From NCBI RefSeq assembly GCF_003391395.1, contig NZ_CP024190.1, positions 6,138,001 through 6,202,000 on the forward strand: a DNA stretch of 64,000 nucleotides, read 5' to 3'. Below are positions 23,675-33,300 of the stretch, piece after piece; position 1 is the first letter of the stretch, and every line of letters begins with the position of its first letter. Source of the stretch: Mycobacterium marinum (GTDB lineage: Bacteria > Actinomycetota > Actinomycetes > Mycobacteriales > Mycobacteriaceae). The translations under genes and the position numbers were made by a program. The notes beneath the pieces are model-generated. The model saw nothing but the letters and a program-made list of their open reading frames with translations, did no database searches and was not told the origin of the DNA.

Positions 23675-24118
23675 TCAACCGATGGCCAGACCCCTGGCGC
23701 GAACGGCCAATACGTCATCGGGCAGCGAAAGCTGTTGGCGGTCAGCGGGATCAAACGCCACCAACACCACCAGTCCGGGGCGCAATGTCGCCGTGTCTGG
23801 TTCCGCGTCGTCCTGCACTAGTCGGCCGATGAAGGTGTCGCCGTGCACGCTGGCCACTTCGATCCAGATCTGGCGCTCACCGTCGCCAGGTTCGGCCTCG
23901 CCGCCCTCGACCGTGCGCACCGTACCCACTCCGACCATCCGAGCGACCCCCGGCATCCGTCGTGCCGCGTAGCTGGCGTGGCCGATGAGACTCACCGTGG
24001 CCAGAGCAAGCCCGATCCCGGCCAGTGCGATCCGGAAGTCGCGCATCACCAGGTACCACAGGGTGGTTGCGATCAGCGCAACTTCGGCGCCGATGGCCAG
24101 CATCTTGGGTTTGCTCAT
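23675..24118 (-). CDS. Small membrane protein in the CHAT locus
   Basis: A 147-residue protein with two hydrophobic helices (about residues 6-24 and 28-48) followed by a cytoplasmic or external beta-rich domain (RQIWIEVASVHGDTFIGRLVQDD, then LVVLVAFDP) that looks like an OB/NfeD-type barrel. The start MSKPKM is chosen because GAGG lies 8 nt upstream. It converges on the CHAT gene with 3 bases between and diverges from the 443-residue protein, so it sits inside the cluster on the opposite strand. The family is not recognised. Confidence 0.75.
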   Translation of the reverse strand: MSKPKMLAIGAEVALIATTLWYLVMRDFRIALAGIGLALATVSLIGHASYAARRMPGVARMVGVGTVRTVEGGEAEPGDGERQIWIEVASVHGDTFIGRLVQDDAEPDTATLRPGLVVLVAFDPADRQQLSLPDDVLAVRARGLAIG

Positions 24119-24190
24119 AGCGCCAGCCTCGCGGGGACAATCGGCTACCGAACCCAACTTTGGGAATATCAGTATCCGCGTCAATGCCCC

Positions 24191-24196
24191 TATCCT
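24191..24196 (+). promoter_or_regulatory. -10 box for the two-gene unknown operon (leaderless)
   Basis: TATCCT ends 6 nt before the ATG at 24203, with no ribosome binding site. Confidence 0.5.
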
Positions 24197-24202
24197 GTTG
24201 AC

Positions 24203-25534
24203 ATGTGCGCGGATCCACAGTTGACGACGACCGTAGCGGTGGGCAGTCCCCGCCGCGCGGTGATCGATCAGGCGTGGCGCGCGATCGGCCCCGGGGTCGA
24301 ACTGCTCAGCAGCGATGACGGCGGTCCGTTGAGTCGCACCGTCAAGCGCATCATCGATCCACTGGTGCTGCGGTTGCGGTCGAATCCCCAGTATTCAGCG
24401 CCCGTCGTCGACCCGGCCACCGCGACGTTGATGCACGACGCGATCCTTGGCAGCGCTGTCCAATTATGCTCTGCGGCAGCATGGTTCGATGTGCTCAAAG
24501 CCGAGCGGCGCAAGCTGCGGATCCGCAGCGGAAACGCCCAGGAGTTGTACTTCCCGGTGTGCTTCGAGCTGGCCATCACCAAGGGCCCGCCCGCGGCCGA
24601 TGATCGTGAAACCCCGGCCACGGTGCTGCACGAGATCCATCAGGGGCGCGACCGCACCGCGATCGAGGTGTTGCATGAATATCTGGCAAGTCCGGAAGTG
24701 GTGGCCGCGCTTACCGATCAACTCAGTCGAAGCTGGCGCGACGTGCGGGCACCGGATTCGGCCTGCCGCGCGGCGATCGATGCGTTCCGGACCGCACTGG
24801 GCACGGCGCTGGGCCCCGCCCCCAACCACGGTGCCGTCATCGCACGCCAGCGCGCCTGGTCGATGCTGGCCGGCTCCACCACCGCATACGACCTCGGCGC
24901 ACTGGCGCGCGTCGAATCTGGCGAGCTGCCCTGGTCGATAGTCGCACTGGGCTTGAGTTCGGTTGCGCCACAACAACCACCCACCGTCAATGCCGGCTCC
25001 CCCAGCGACCGTCCCCTGGACCGGACCGTGGTGGATCGGGTGCGTGCCACCCTCCGCCGCGCCCTGGACCGAGATGCGTTGCCAGACATCCCCTTACTGT
25101 GTGAGGAGGAAGTCGACCGGGCCTGCGCGCCGTGGGGCCTGCTCGGCGAGGACAAGCAGGCAACCCTGGTGGCCGGGATCGAAGTCGCCGTCGAACTGGC
25201 CCCCTTGGACCGAACCATGACCAACCGCTACGCATTGGCCGCGCAGATTCAGTCGCGGCTGCGCAAAGAGGCCTACGTGCTGCACGCCCGCCGCTACCTT
25301 GCCGACGGCGGGCCGATTCATCCACGACAACGTCAGGTGGTCGACGACCTGGCCGCCTACTCCCAGCCCTACCTGAGCCGGCTTTGGGCACGGCTGCACG
25401 GGCGCGATGTCTGGCAGGAGCCCTGCGCAGACGTCGACGACGCGCGGTCGCTACTCGACGGTGTCGCGCGTTCGGTGAGCCTCGACCATCGGCAGCGGAT
25501 CAAGTCGATGCTGGAACTGCAGGTGGCCGGATGA
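24203..25534 (+). CDS. Unknown 443-residue protein in the CHAT locus
   Basis: I do not recognise a family. The protein is soluble and predicted mostly helical, rich in Arg/Asp/Ala, with no P-loop, signal peptide or membrane segment. A conserved-looking middle segment (about 130-170, QELYFPVCFELAITKG) and a C-terminal helical region with many Arg (SRLWARLHGRD) stand out. Translation is probably leaderless. Its stop overlaps the next start by ATGA, tying it to the 384-residue protein. Sitting beside the TPR-CHAT pair, it may be a regulator or target of the protease; this is inference from position only. Confidence 0.75.
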   Translation: MCADPQLTTTVAVGSPRRAVIDQAWRAIGPGVELLSSDDGGPLSRTVKRIIDPLVLRLRSNPQYSAPVVDPATATLMHDAILGSAVQLCSAAAWFDVLKAERRKLRIRSGNAQELYFPVCFELAITKGPPAADDRETPATVLHEIHQGRDRTAIEVLHEYLASPEVVAALTDQLSRSWRDVRAPDSACRAAIDAFRTALGTALGPAPNHGAVIARQRAWSMLAGSTTAYDLGALARVESGELPWSIVALGLSSVAPQQPPTVNAGSPSDRPLDRTVVDRVRATLRRALDRDALPDIPLLCEEEVDRACAPWGLLGEDKQATLVAGIEVAVELAPLDRTMTNRYALAAQIQSRLRKEAYVLHARRYLADGGPIHPRQRQVVDDLAAYSQPYLSRLWARLHGRDVWQEPCADVDDARSLLDGVARSVSLDHRQRIKSMLELQVAG

Positions 25535-26685
25535 AACTGGTGGCGGAGTCAGGATTGTGGAGCACCGGTGCCACCGGCCCCGACGAGCAACTCCCGGCGT
25601 CGCCACTGATTGCGGTGCTGGAAGTCAGTGGGGCGGTGCTGTCCTGGGTCATTGATGACCCGCGCGGGGAGGCGGCCACCCGCATCACCTTCACCAACGC
25701 GGCGCGCGCCGACTGGCTTTGGCGTGTGGTCGGCGAATCCGGACACGTCGCGGTGCTCTCGGCGGTGGCCGGGCACCCGGCGGGTGACGTCGACCTCCGC
25801 GGCGTCGACCTCATCCCGGGCTCCGCGGCCGGCCTGCGACGCCTGGCCGTCGGCCATTGGCTGCGGCGCTGGTGGCCGGCCAGTCAACGCGACGACATCG
25901 CCGGGCTGGACCGGGCGCTGCTCGACGTCGAGGTCGCACTGCTGACGGTCGGGGCACAGGGCTTCTTCACCGACGACACCCTGGATTCGGACGTCGCCGA
26001 ACTGCTGGCGCCGCACGCCGGCGCCCTGACCGCACATGTCCGGACCGGTGATGCACGCATTCGCGCACTGGTGCGGGCCGGGGCTCACCTTGCCGACGAG
26101 GTGGGCGCGGACGGCGCCGGTTGGACGGAACTTTCTGCCGCAATTGATGATTCATCGGTCGCGGTGACGATGCCGACGGGACGGCGCGACGACTATGCGC
26201 TGGCCGCCGGCGCCGGGCAAGGCCCGCGCGGCGCGGCGTCGATCGGCCGTGGCGTGGCGTCGATCAACTGGGGCGGAGTACCGCCGGCAATATTCGATGC
26301 GGCCGAAGACACCGTCGACTGGACGATCGAGCCCGGCGGACCGGCCGGGTCCGCCGTTGTCGCCGTCGTGCGGGCCGCCCTCATCGGAGCACAGCCGGCC
26401 ACCGACGTGCCGGTCCGAGTGCGCTCCGGTGAGGTCAGCGGCACCGGCGCGCTGGATGCCGGCGGCCGGGCCACGGTCGCACTCGTCGACGCGCAACGGC
26501 GCGCCATGACCCAGACCTCGGCATGGGACCACAACTGGGCCGCCACGTCGGTAGTGATCGGGGCCGACATCGCGGAATCACGCCAGACCCGCGACCGGGT
26601 GCGCCGCTGGGTGCGCGACCGGCTGGACCGGCCGCCACCGGACGCTTTTCTGGCCGAGATCCTGGCCGGTGAGTCCGCCTACTGA
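25531..26685 (+). CDS. Unknown 384-residue protein in the CHAT locus
   Basis: No named family is recognised. The N-terminal 200 residues are mixed, with a Trp-rich helix (GHWLRRWWPAS near 110-120). The last 120 residues are beta-rich (NWGGVPPAIFDA, VDWTIEPGG, VPVRVRSGEVSGTG) and read like an Ig- or beta-sandwich domain ending in an Arg-rich helix. The protein is soluble, with no catalytic motif seen. It is coupled to the preceding gene by ATGA overlap. Comparative studies have described multi-gene CHAT/TPR conflict systems in actinobacteria with similar uncharacterised partners; whether this belongs to one of those needs a search. Confidence 0.75.
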   Translation: MKLVAESGLWSTGATGPDEQLPASPLIAVLEVSGAVLSWVIDDPRGEAATRITFTNAARADWLWRVVGESGHVAVLSAVAGHPAGDVDLRGVDLIPGSAAGLRRLAVGHWLRRWWPASQRDDIAGLDRALLDVEVALLTVGAQGFFTDDTLDSDVAELLAPHAGALTAHVRTGDARIRALVRAGAHLADEVGADGAGWTELSAAIDDSSVAVTMPTGRRDDYALAAGAGQGPRGAASIGRGVASINWGGVPPAIFDAAEDTVDWTIEPGGPAGSAVVAVVRAALIGAQPATDVPVRVRSGEVSGTGALDAGGRATVALVDAQRRAMTQTSAWDHNWAATSVVIGADIAESRQTRDRVRRWVRDRLDRPPPDAFLAEILAGESAY

Positions 26686-26713
26686 TTCCCCCTCGAAGAT
26701 CCGCCCCGGTTCT

Positions 26714-26719
26714 TATGCT
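26714..26719 (+). promoter_or_regulatory. -10 box for the first DapB-like gene (leaderless)
   Basis: TATGCT ends 6 nt before the GTG at 26726. Confidence 0.5.
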
Positions 26720-26725
26720 GAGCGA

Positions 26726-27823
26726 GTGCCAAACAGTTATCGGGTCGTGCAATGGACCACCGGAAACGTCGGCAAGAGTTCGCTGCAGGCGATCGCGACT
26801 CACCCCGCGCTGGAACTGGTGGGGTGCTACGCCTGGTCGCAGGAGAAGGCCGGGCGCGACGCCGGCGAACTGTGCGGCATGGCACCGCTGGGCATCACCG
26901 CCAGCAATGACGTCGAGGCGCTGCTGGCCCTCAAACCGGACTGCGTGGTCTACAACCCGATGTGGATCGACGTGGACGAACTGGTGCGCATCTTGTCGGC
27001 CGGAGTGAATGTGGTGACGACGGCGGCGTTCATCACCGGGCACAACCTGGGCGCCGGCCGTGACCGGATTCTGGCGGCCTGCCGCCACGGCGGCTCGACG
27101 ATCTTCGGATCAGGCGTCAGTCCGGGGTTTGCCGAACTGTTGGCCATTGTGTCGGCGATGGTGTGCAACCGGATCGACAAGGTGACCGTCAACGAGGCCG
27201 CCGACACCACGTTCTATGACTCCCCCGCAACCGAGCGGCCGGTCGGCTTCGGCCAGCCGATCGACCATCCGCAGCTGCAGGCGATGACCGCCCAGGGAAC
27301 GGCCATCTTCGGCGAGGCGGTCCGGTTGGTCGCCGACGCGCTGGGGGTCGAACTCGACGAGGTCCGCTGTGTGGCCGAACACGCGCAGACCACCGCGGAC
27401 CTCGACCTGGGTTCTTGGACCATTGCGGCGGGATGTGTCGCGGGTGTCCACGCCAGCTGGCAGGGAGTGGCGGGCGGCCGGACCATCGTCGAGCTCAATG
27501 TCCGGTGGCGCAAGGGACAGACCCTCGAGCCGGACTGGCAGATCGACCAGGATGGCTGGGTCATCCAGGTCGACGGAACTCCCACGGTTACAACCAAAGT
27601 CAGCTTTCTGCCGCCGCCCTACTTCCAGGCCGAAACGATCGCCGACTTCATGGTGCTCGGGCACATCATGACCGCGATGCCCACCATCAACGCGATTCCG
27701 GCTGTCGTTGCCGCGGCCCCCGGCATCGTCACCTATAGCGATCTGGCCCTGACGCTGCCGCGCGGGATGGTGCCCACCGATCGAGATTCCGATCCGAAAC
27801 TGGGCGCTTCACGAACACCCTGA
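26726..27823 (+). CDS. DapB-fold NAD(P)-dependent oxidoreductase (copy 1)
   Basis: A 365-residue Rossmann-fold protein of the dihydrodipicolinate-reductase-like group that also contains 2,4-diaminopentanoate dehydrogenase. The nucleotide motif is VVQWTTGNVGKSSL (residues about 5-18); later conserved points are GSGVSPGFAE and the C-terminal AIPAVVAAAPGI. Mycobacteria have many copies with unknown substrates. The GTG start is supported by TATGCT 6 nt upstream. A second, clearly paralogous gene lies at 56256. It stands between the CHAT locus and the cutinase with no overlap to either. Confidence 0.83.
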   Translation: MPNSYRVVQWTTGNVGKSSLQAIATHPALELVGCYAWSQEKAGRDAGELCGMAPLGITASNDVEALLALKPDCVVYNPMWIDVDELVRILSAGVNVVTTAAFITGHNLGAGRDRILAACRHGGSTIFGSGVSPGFAELLAIVSAMVCNRIDKVTVNEAADTTFYDSPATERPVGFGQPIDHPQLQAMTAQGTAIFGEAVRLVADALGVELDEVRCVAEHAQTTADLDLGSWTIAAGCVAGVHASWQGVAGGRTIVELNVRWRKGQTLEPDWQIDQDGWVIQVDGTPTVTTKVSFLPPPYFQAETIADFMVLGHIMTAMPTINAIPAVVAAAPGIVTYSDLALTLPRGMVPTDRDSDPKLGASRTP

Positions 27824-27935
27824 TGCCGGGCGGCCTCGATAGCATTGCGGGGCCGGGCCGCGGCACAGGTTTCACGCTTGGCCACCCTCGGGTATCCGGT
27901 TGCCAAGCGCACCAACTCCTAACTCTGGAATAAGC

Positions 27936-28631
27936 ATGAGAAACACAACATGGACGCGTCGGCTTGCCGTCGGTGCGGCAACGGCGGTAACCGCGCTGGT
28001 GGGATGGGGAATCCGGGTGCCGTTCGCGGCCGCCGAACCGTGTCCGGATGTCGAGGTGTTGTTCGCCCGCGGCACCGGCGAGCCGCCGGGTATCGGCGGC
28101 ATCGGGGGATCTTTCGTGGCCGCGTTGCGGTCGGATATCGGCGCCAAGTCCTTGGCCGTCTATGCGGTCGACTACCCCGCCAGCAGCGACTTCTCCAGCA
28201 GCGATTTCCCGCGGACGGTGATCGACGGCATCCGCGACGCCAGCTCACATATCGAGTCGATGGCGGCCAAGTGCCCCGCGACCCGAGAGGTGCTCGGCGG
28301 GTATTCGCAGGGCGCTGCGGTGGCCGGCTACGTCACTTCCGCGTCGGTACCGCCGAGGGTTCCCGCGGCGGCGGTGCGCAAACCCATGGCGCCGGACATC
28401 GCTGATCATGTTGCGGCAGTGACTCTTTTCGGCACTCCCTCCGAGCAGTTCCTGCAGCACTACGGAGCCCCGCCGATCACTATCGGCCCGCTGTATCAAC
28501 CCCGCACCATCGAGTTATGTGCCAGCGGTGACCCGGTTTGTAGTGGCGGCAACGACGCGGCAGCGCACGCGCTGTACGCCGTGAACGGGATGACCGGCCA
28601 AGGCGCGGACTTCGCGGCGCACCACCTGTAG
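27936..28631 (+). CDS. Secreted cutinase-family esterase (intact Cut5-like)
   Basis: A 231-residue serine esterase/lipase of the cutinase family. A Sec signal peptide (TTWTRRLAVGAATAVTALVG...AAA, about 32 residues) precedes the alpha/beta-hydrolase core: LFARGTGEPPG, nucleophile motif GGYSQGAAV, catalytic Asp in CASGDPVC and His in AAHALYAVNG, with cysteines at PCPDVE, KCPATR, ELCAS and PVCSG forming the expected disulfides. GGAA lies 5 nt before ATG. By context (followed by an Rv3725-like epimerase) it corresponds to cut5, which in M. tuberculosis is split into Rv3724A/B; here the frame is intact. Confidence 0.9.
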   Translation: MRNTTWTRRLAVGAATAVTALVGWGIRVPFAAAEPCPDVEVLFARGTGEPPGIGGIGGSFVAALRSDIGAKSLAVYAVDYPASSDFSSSDFPRTVIDGIRDASSHIESMAAKCPATREVLGGYSQGAAVAGYVTSASVPPRVPAAAVRKPMAPDIADHVAAVTLFGTPSEQFLQHYGAPPITIGPLYQPRTIELCASGDPVCSGGNDAAAHALYAVNGMTGQGADFAAHHL

Positions 28632-28674
28632 CCGGGCCATTGCCCCCCGCCGCCAGATCGGGCGACTCGCCGTG

Positions 28675-28680
28675 CACAAT
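28675..28680 (+). promoter_or_regulatory. Possible -10 box for the epimerase gene (leaderless)
   Basis: CACAAT ends 6 nt before the ATG at 28687. The same hexamer and spacing precede ligC and the P450 gene. Confidence 0.35.
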
Positions 28681-28686
28681 CGCTGC

Positions 28687-29664
28687 ATGCACGTTCTGGT
28701 AACCGGTGGTACGGGGTTTGTTGGCGGCTGGACCGCCAAGGCCATCGCCGATGCGGGGCATTCGGTCCGCTTTCTGGTCCGAAATCCCGCGAAACTGGAG
28801 TCGTCGGTCGCCAAGCTGGGCGTCGATGTGTCCGACTTCATCATCGGCGACATCAAAGACCGCGATCTGGTGCGCGAGGCACTCACCGGATGTGACGCCG
28901 TCGTCCACAGTGCCGCACTGGTGGCGACCGACCAGCGCCAGACTCAAGACATGCTGAGCACCAACATGGAGGGTGCTCGCAACGTGCTTGGACAGGCCGC
29001 CGCACTCGGACTCGATCCGATCGTGCACGTCTCGAGTTTTACCGCCCTTTTCCACCCCGGCCTGCAAACCCTCTCGGCGGACCTGCCCGTGGTGGGGGGA
29101 TCCGACGGCTACGGAACGTCCAAAGCGCAGGTCGAAATCTATGCGCGCGGATTGCAGGATGCCGGCGCACCGGTGAACATCACCTATCCGGGCATGGTGC
29201 TGGGCCCGCCGGTCGGCAACCAATTCGGGGAGGCCGGCGAGGGGGTCAAGGCCGCGCTGGAGATCCGCACGATTCCCGGGCGCAACGCGGCTTGGCTGAT
29301 CATCGACGTCCGCGACGTGGCCGCGGTGCACGCGGCGCTGCTGGAGCCGGGGCGCGGTCCTCGCCGGTACATGGTGGGCGGGCATCGAATTCCGGTGCCG
29401 GAGCTGGCGAAGATGCTTGGCCAGGTGGCCGAGACGCCGATAGTGAGCGTTCCGATTCCCGACAGCGTGCTGCGCGTCGCGGGTTCATTGCTCGATCTGG
29501 CCGGCCCGTATCTGCCCTTCGACAATCCGTTCACTGCCGCGGGAATGCAGTACTACACGCAGATGCCGGACTCCGATGATTCGCCGAGCGAACTGGAGCT
29601 GGGCGTGACCTATCGGGATCCGCGCACCACGCTGGCGGACACGGTCGCCGCGCTCACCGCCTAG
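28687..29664 (+). CDS. NAD-dependent epimerase/dehydratase (extended SDR), Rv3725-like
   Basis: A 325-residue extended short-chain dehydrogenase. Cofactor loop VTGGTGFVGGWTAKA is at residues 5-19, DAVVHSAALVA is the structural strand 4, VSSFTALF carries the catalytic Ser region, and YGTSKAQVE the Tyr/Lys pair (YxxxK). The C-terminal half binds the substrate, probably a steroid- or sugar-like or dihydroflavonol-type alcohol; it is not determinable from sequence. It follows the cutinase as in M. tuberculosis. Starting at the second ATG matches the family N-terminus MHVLVTGG. Confidence 0.85.
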   Translation: MHVLVTGGTGFVGGWTAKAIADAGHSVRFLVRNPAKLESSVAKLGVDVSDFIIGDIKDRDLVREALTGCDAVVHSAALVATDQRQTQDMLSTNMEGARNVLGQAAALGLDPIVHVSSFTALFHPGLQTLSADLPVVGGSDGYGTSKAQVEIYARGLQDAGAPVNITYPGMVLGPPVGNQFGEAGEGVKAALEIRTIPGRNAAWLIIDVRDVAAVHAALLEPGRGPRRYMVGGHRIPVPELAKMLGQVAETPIVSVPIPDSVLRVAGSLLDLAGPYLPFDNPFTAAGMQYYTQMPDSDDSPSELELGVTYRDPRTTLADTVAALTA

Positions 29665-29686
29665 CCCGCGGAGCGCTGGGGCGAGT

Positions 29687-29824
29687 TCAGTCATCCCCGT
29701 CCGGGGGTTGGACGCCATCTGCTTCGGGTGGGGCATTTTTCAGCCACCTGCGCAGCCGAAGCAGTTCGTTGGTCACGATGCCGAGTCCCAGCAGGATCAA
29801 CGTCACCACAATTACGGTGGTCAC
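29687..29824 (-). CDS. 45-residue single-pass membrane protein
   Basis: A short frame VTTVIVVTLILLGLGIVTNE followed by LLRLRRWLKN and a Pro/Asp tail: one hydrophobic helix, then a basic juxtamembrane stretch, which is the layout of a small type I or tail-anchored membrane protein. GAAGG lies just before the GTG start. It follows the PPOX gene by 35 bases on the same strand and may share its transcript. No family is recognised; it could also be a chance frame, though the helix and charge pattern favour a real protein. Confidence 0.5.
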   Translation of the reverse strand: MTTVIVVTLILLGLGIVTNELLRLRRWLKNAPPEADGVQPPDGDD

Positions 29825-29859
29825 GCCTTCTATGGTGGCAGGCTCGGCCGGCCGGCCGG

Positions 29860-30243
29860 CTAGGCGGCCTCGATCTCCAGACCGATATGCACCTTGTCGA
29901 TGCCACCACGCACGATCGAATGTGGGTAGAACCACCACGCGTGGTACCAGTACCGCTTCAGCACGGCGTTGTAGACCCGCCTCGTTTCCGACTTGGGCAA
30001 CACCCGCCCGACCGCCTCGACCGGCTCGCTCTTGGGCTTGCCCAGCGAACCGCTGCGGGCGAGCGTCACCCGCGGTGTATTGCGGATCCGCTTGACTTTC
30101 CACGACTCGTCGTCGGTGATCACCAGTAGCCGGTTTCCGTCGGGCACCCCCCAGATCGGGGTAGGTTTCGGGCGGCCGTCCTTGGTGAACGTGGTCAGCA
30201 ACAGATATTTGGACTTGATGACGTCTTGAAAACTTGGAGCCAC
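29860..30243 (-). CDS. PPOX-class flavin/F420-dependent protein
   Basis: A 127-residue split-barrel protein of the pyridoxamine-5'-phosphate-oxidase-like superfamily, which in mycobacteria commonly binds F420 or FMN and reduces or oxidises small substrates. The family segments are YLLLTTFTKDGRPKPTPIW (residues 13-31), LLVITDDESWKVKRIRNTPRVTL and a C-terminal strand VHIGLEIEA. The GTG start giving VAPSFQ is preceded by GGAAGAAG. The cofactor cannot be settled from sequence. It is probably the first gene of a transcript with the small membrane protein. Confidence 0.83.
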   Translation of the reverse strand: MAPSFQDVIKSKYLLLTTFTKDGRPKPTPIWGVPDGNRLLVITDDESWKVKRIRNTPRVTLARSGSLGKPKSEPVEAVGRVLPKSETRRVYNAVLKRYWYHAWWFYPHSIVRGGIDKVHIGLEIEAA

Positions 30244-30343
30244 GCGCTTCTTCCGCTCTCTGAGTGAGTGTCTAAGGACAGTATCCAGTCGATGCGTCCG
30301 TTAATCGTGGCGCGCACCACTACAAGGCGCCCGCCCCGGCTCG

Positions 30344-33300
30344 TCACCGCATCGCTTCTGCCCACGCCAGATGTCCGCAGAAGTCCAGCGTGCGCGCCAT
30401 GTCGCGGTAGCTCTCACACAAGCGCTGATAGTCGCCGTCGGCACCGCGCGCGCCCGCCAGCGCCGCCCGCATCCGCAGCAGCCAGATGTCGCGCAACGGT
30501 TGGGGCCCATCCGGCGGCTCGTCGGCTACCCGCTCGATCGCGGCCTGGGCTTCCGACCAGTCAGCCTCGGTGCCCCGGTCGAGCAGCGTCTCCACCAGAG
30601 CATGTGTTGCCGGCAGCCCCCAGCTGAGTAGCTGTCCCTGCCGGTACAGGGTGTCAACGGCCGTGCGCAGCATCGGTAGGGCGTCGTCACGATCTCCCCG
30701 GCGACCGCGCTCGCGCGCCAGGTAGGCCTCGACGATGGGCAGATCGCCCAGCGAGTAGCCGCGGCGCATCAGCGTGTCCCCGGTATCGGCGAGGTACCCG
30801 TACCCGCGGTCACGCCCGGGCTCGGTGCCCCGCTCCAACAGCGCGATGCCCAGCGAGATTTGGGCCGAGCTCAGCGCGAGGTCATCGCCGGCCTGCTGAG
30901 CAATCTGTACCGCCTGCTCGATCTCGCGTATCGCGGCTTCGTCGGGGCTGAGCACTCCGAACGCTATTCCCGGATTGTGGACGAACGCGACAACGGTGGC
31001 GTAGGCCACCGGGTCGGTGGCGCCGGCGGTCTGCACCGCTTGGTGAACGTCGTCGCGCCAACCGGGACGGCCCAGGCAGTAGCGAGCAATGGCCCGCGTC
31101 GTCAACGCCAGCGCCAGCGGCGACCCGATCATGAAGTTGCCCTTGGTGGGATCTCCGTCGGCCAGCTCGATCACCAGCTGCGACCAGTGCAGGACATCGA
31201 GCCACTGGGCCTGTTCGGCCTTGGCCACGATGGCCGTCAGCGACAGCCCCACCGTCAGGGTTGGATTGCCAATCGACTCGATGAGGCCCATTGCCTCCGA
31301 CGCCAGTCGGGATCCCTCGTGGATGCGGGCCTGGTAGATGCGATCCATCACCAGCCCGGCCGTCGCGATGGCGAGCGAGGCCTTGTCCCCGGCCGCCAGG
31401 CACAGCTCACGCAGTTCAGCGAAGTGCGCATCGGAAATGTTGACGTGGACGCGCCACGCGTAACCGCACAACATGGTGCGGGGCGCGATGCGCTTGACCG
31501 ACCGGTCCGGGGTGTCGGCGGGTAAGGCATCGGAGATCCTGGTGGCTCGCTCCCAACTCAAGCGCGCCGCGGCGATGTCGCGGTTCAGTGCCCACTTGCC
31601 GGCGCGCATGTGCCAGCGGTAGGCGGCCGCCAAATCGCCTGCGGCCTCGAAGTGCTCGGCAATCAGCGCGGCATGGTGGTCACCCGGATCGGCGTCCGCG
31701 TTTTCGAGCGCTTGGGCCAGCCGGCGGTGTAGCTGGGCCCGGTCGGCCTTGAGCTGCGCCTCGTAGGCCACGGTGCGAACCAAGGGATGCCGAAACGCGT
31801 ACTCGGCGCGCGTGGTGAACCGGACCTGGTCGATGAGGTCGGCATCGAGCAACTCGTCGATGCAGGGTTCGATTCCCAGGCCGATCAGCAGATCGGAGCT
31901 GAACCGGGATCCGACTACCGCGGCGGCACTGAGCGTCTGTTTGGCGGCCGGACTGAGCCGATCGATGCGGGCACCGATGGCCGCTTGGACGGTTGCGGGC
32001 ACCCGAATCTCGGCCACATCCGTGCGGCATTGGTAGCTGCCGCGCTCGCCGGTGAGCACGCCGCGTTCGGCGAGTTCGCGGGTCATCTCCTCGGCGAACA
32101 GCGGGTTGCCCGCGGCCCGCTCGGAGATGACCCGGCCGATGGTTGCGACCGACGGGTCCTGGCCGAGCAGCTCGGCGACCAGCGTCGACACGTCCGCGTC
32201 GGTGAGCGGCACCAGCGCAATCGTCTGGGCACCCGGCACCAGCTGCAGGGCGCCGCGATACTCGGGGCGATAAGTGAACAAGACCAGCGACGGGGTCTGC
32301 AGCATCACCGTCAGAAAGTCGGCGAGCATCGACTCGCTGGCTTCGTCAATCCAATGCACATCCTCGAGGACGAAAACCACCGGTTCGGTGCGCGCCAACT
32401 GGGATGCGTTGATCAGCCCGGTCAACCGGCGCCGGCGCGCGTCCGGGTCGATCCTGGGCAGCTCGGCACCCGGAGCGGCGATACCCAGCAGATCGTCGAG
32501 CAGCAGCAGATCCGGCAGTTGGGCATCGGGCACTCGGTCTCGAACCCGCGCCCGCGCCGCCTCATCGTCGAGCCCACTGGCCTGGCCGACGGCCCGCAGC
32601 AGACGCGTCATCACCCGGAACGGGACGTCGGCGGCGTGCGACTCACAGTAGGTGTGCACCACGGTGACCCCACGACTTTTCGCCAGGCCGATGGCCTCGC
32701 GGACGAGTCGTGATTTTCCGATCCCTACCGGACCGGTCACCCCGACCACCGAACCACGTCCGTGGATGGCGCGATCCAGCATGGTCGACACGGCGGCCAC
32801 TTCCCACCCGCGCCCCACCAGTGTCGACTCGGCGGTATCGGTTCTTTGGTGTTGGGCAGTCGCGCCGCGCAGCTCCCGCGCCGAGACCGTGCCCATCCCC
32901 TTGACCTGCACCCGCTGGGGCGCCCCGAGCAGCACCACACCCTCGACCAGCCGCGAGGTGGTGTCGCTGACCATCACCCCGCCCACCGGAGCGATCGACT
33001 CCATCCGTTGCGCCATGCCGACCTGCTCGCCAACCGCGGTGTATCCCAACGCTGTCGGACCTATCCCGCCGGTGATCACCTCGCCGGAATTGAGGCCGAT
33101 CCGCAGCCGCAGCTCGACGCCGTCGGTGCGACTGATGTCCGCCGCCAGGCGCGCGACCTCATCCTGGATGTCGAGCGCGGCCAGACACGCGCGCAGGGCG
33201 TGGTCCTCCAGGGCCGCCGGTGCGCCGAACACTGCCATGACCCCGTCGCCGGTGAACTTGTCCACCCGGCCGGCGTAGCGCTGCACAACCGCCGATGCAC

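Noticed and set aside
20014..26685. The CHAT locus as part of a transposon or prophage
   Set aside because: I saw no transposase, integrase, terminal repeats or tRNA-borne attachment duplicate near it; the tRNA-Ser at 18128 has no second copy of its 3' end visible downstream.
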